The notes below the pieces were generated by a model, which was given only the letters and a program-made list of their open reading frames with translations, was not told the DNA's origin and searched no databases. DNA of 8,013 nucleotides from UBA4459 sp036351335 (GTDB lineage Bacteria; Bacteroidota; Bacteroidia; Bacteroidales; F082): NCBI GenBank assembly GCA_036351335.1, contig JAZBOW010000135.1:1-8013 (forward strand), in the 5' to 3' direction. The position numbers were made by a program, and so were the translations under genes. This document shows, piece by piece, positions 7,628 to 8,013 of this stretch; position 1 is the first letter of the stretch, and each line of letters opens with the position of its first letter.

Positions 7628-8013
7628 ATGAAGATCCTTGTAACAGGCGCCTCCGGAAATATTGGCTCAGAGCTAATTAAAAGCCTTTCAAAAATTGAAA
7701 AAGGTGTGGAGATTTTTGCAGGCGATTTTGATGTGAAACGGGCCCGGAATACCTTAGCTGAATATTCCAATTTATCCTATCAGACATCTTGATTTCAATA
7801 ATCCCGTAACTTTCGACGAAGCATTAGAAGGTATTGGGATTGTATTTTTACTTCGCCCACCCCAACTAGCAAACGTGGAAAAATATTTCCGCCCATTTTT
7901 AAGCAAGGCAAAAGAGAAAGGGATACACAGGGTAATGTTCCTTTCTGTGCAGGGTGTAGAAAACCAGAAATTCATTCCGCATTTCAAATTGGAAAAACTG
8001 ATCATTGAACTCG
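7628..8013 (+). pseudogene. NmrA-like NAD(P)-binding protein, apparent +1 frameshift, cut by window edge
   Basis: The ATG at 7628 opens MKILVTGASGNIGSELI, with the Rossmann dinucleotide motif GASGNIG (residues 7-13). The frame stops at TGA 7790-7792 after 54 residues. The family sequence resumes at once in another frame from 7782: RHLDFNNPVTFDEALEGI, then VFLLRPPQ, VEKYFRPFL, HRVMFLSVQGVE and IPHFKLEKLI, open to the window end (77 codons). Removing one base at 7781 or 7782 joins the parts as LSY-RHLDF, as expected for NmrA/HSCARG-type NAD(P)H-binding proteins. Such proteins act as atypical short-chain dehydrogenases or redox-sensing regulators; which role applies here cannot be told. The downstream part shows no other damage, so the lesion is either recent or a sequencing/assembly error. 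No convincing ribosome binding site or promoter was found. The full-length family is roughly twice what the window shows. Confidence 0.8.

Noticed and set aside
7525..8005. Two minus-strand open frames of 81 and 77 codons
   Set aside because: They are antisense to the NmrA-like gene, whose family motifs are clear in both parts on the plus strand.

Overview
The window looks like a chromosomal segment of a Bacteroidota bacterium, probably an anaerobe. The reasons are AT-rich intergenic DNA without clear Shine-Dalgarno sequences, a DUF4476-type secreted protein (a family typical of Bacteroidota), a TAnnTTTG-type promoter box, and a giant oxygen-sensitive-looking 2-hydroxyacyl-CoA dehydratase/activase fusion. 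The order or genus cannot be resolved from the sequence alone. No phage, IS element, CRISPR array, tRNA or rRNA was seen.

Layout, left to right. (1) Positions 1-471 (+) hold the C-terminal 156 residues of an uncharacterised protein whose pattern recalls PsbP-like hypothetical proteins. (2) 26 nt downstream, 498-2039 (+) encodes a 513-aa FAD-dependent dehydrogenase of the COG2509 type, perhaps co-transcribed with the first gene. A stem-loop overlaps its stop codon. (3) After a 124-nt spacer, 2164-6429 (+) encodes a 1421-aa protein. It carries two BadF/BcrA/HgdC-type ATPase activase domains, a four-cysteine linker and two HgdB-like dehydratase domains (DUF2229/COG3580 type, then COG3581 type), so a whole ATP-driven low-potential electron-transfer system sits on one chain. 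(4) Convergent to it, 6513-7424 (-) encodes a 303-aa secreted DUF4476 protein with an Asn/Thr-rich middle. (5) A 203-nt divergent intergenic region contains the promoter of that gene and an imperfect dyad. (6) From 7628 to the window edge (+) is an NmrA-like NAD(P)-binding protein gene, interrupted by an apparent one-base frameshift near 7781.

The genes do not form one obvious pathway. The two enzymes with clear family signatures are redox proteins, but neither has its substrate gene beside it. The most noteworthy object is the single-chain activase/dehydratase fusion. The family is already known in databases by domain content, but to my knowledge its physiological substrate is unsettled. I see no strong evidence of a wholly new multi-gene system here.
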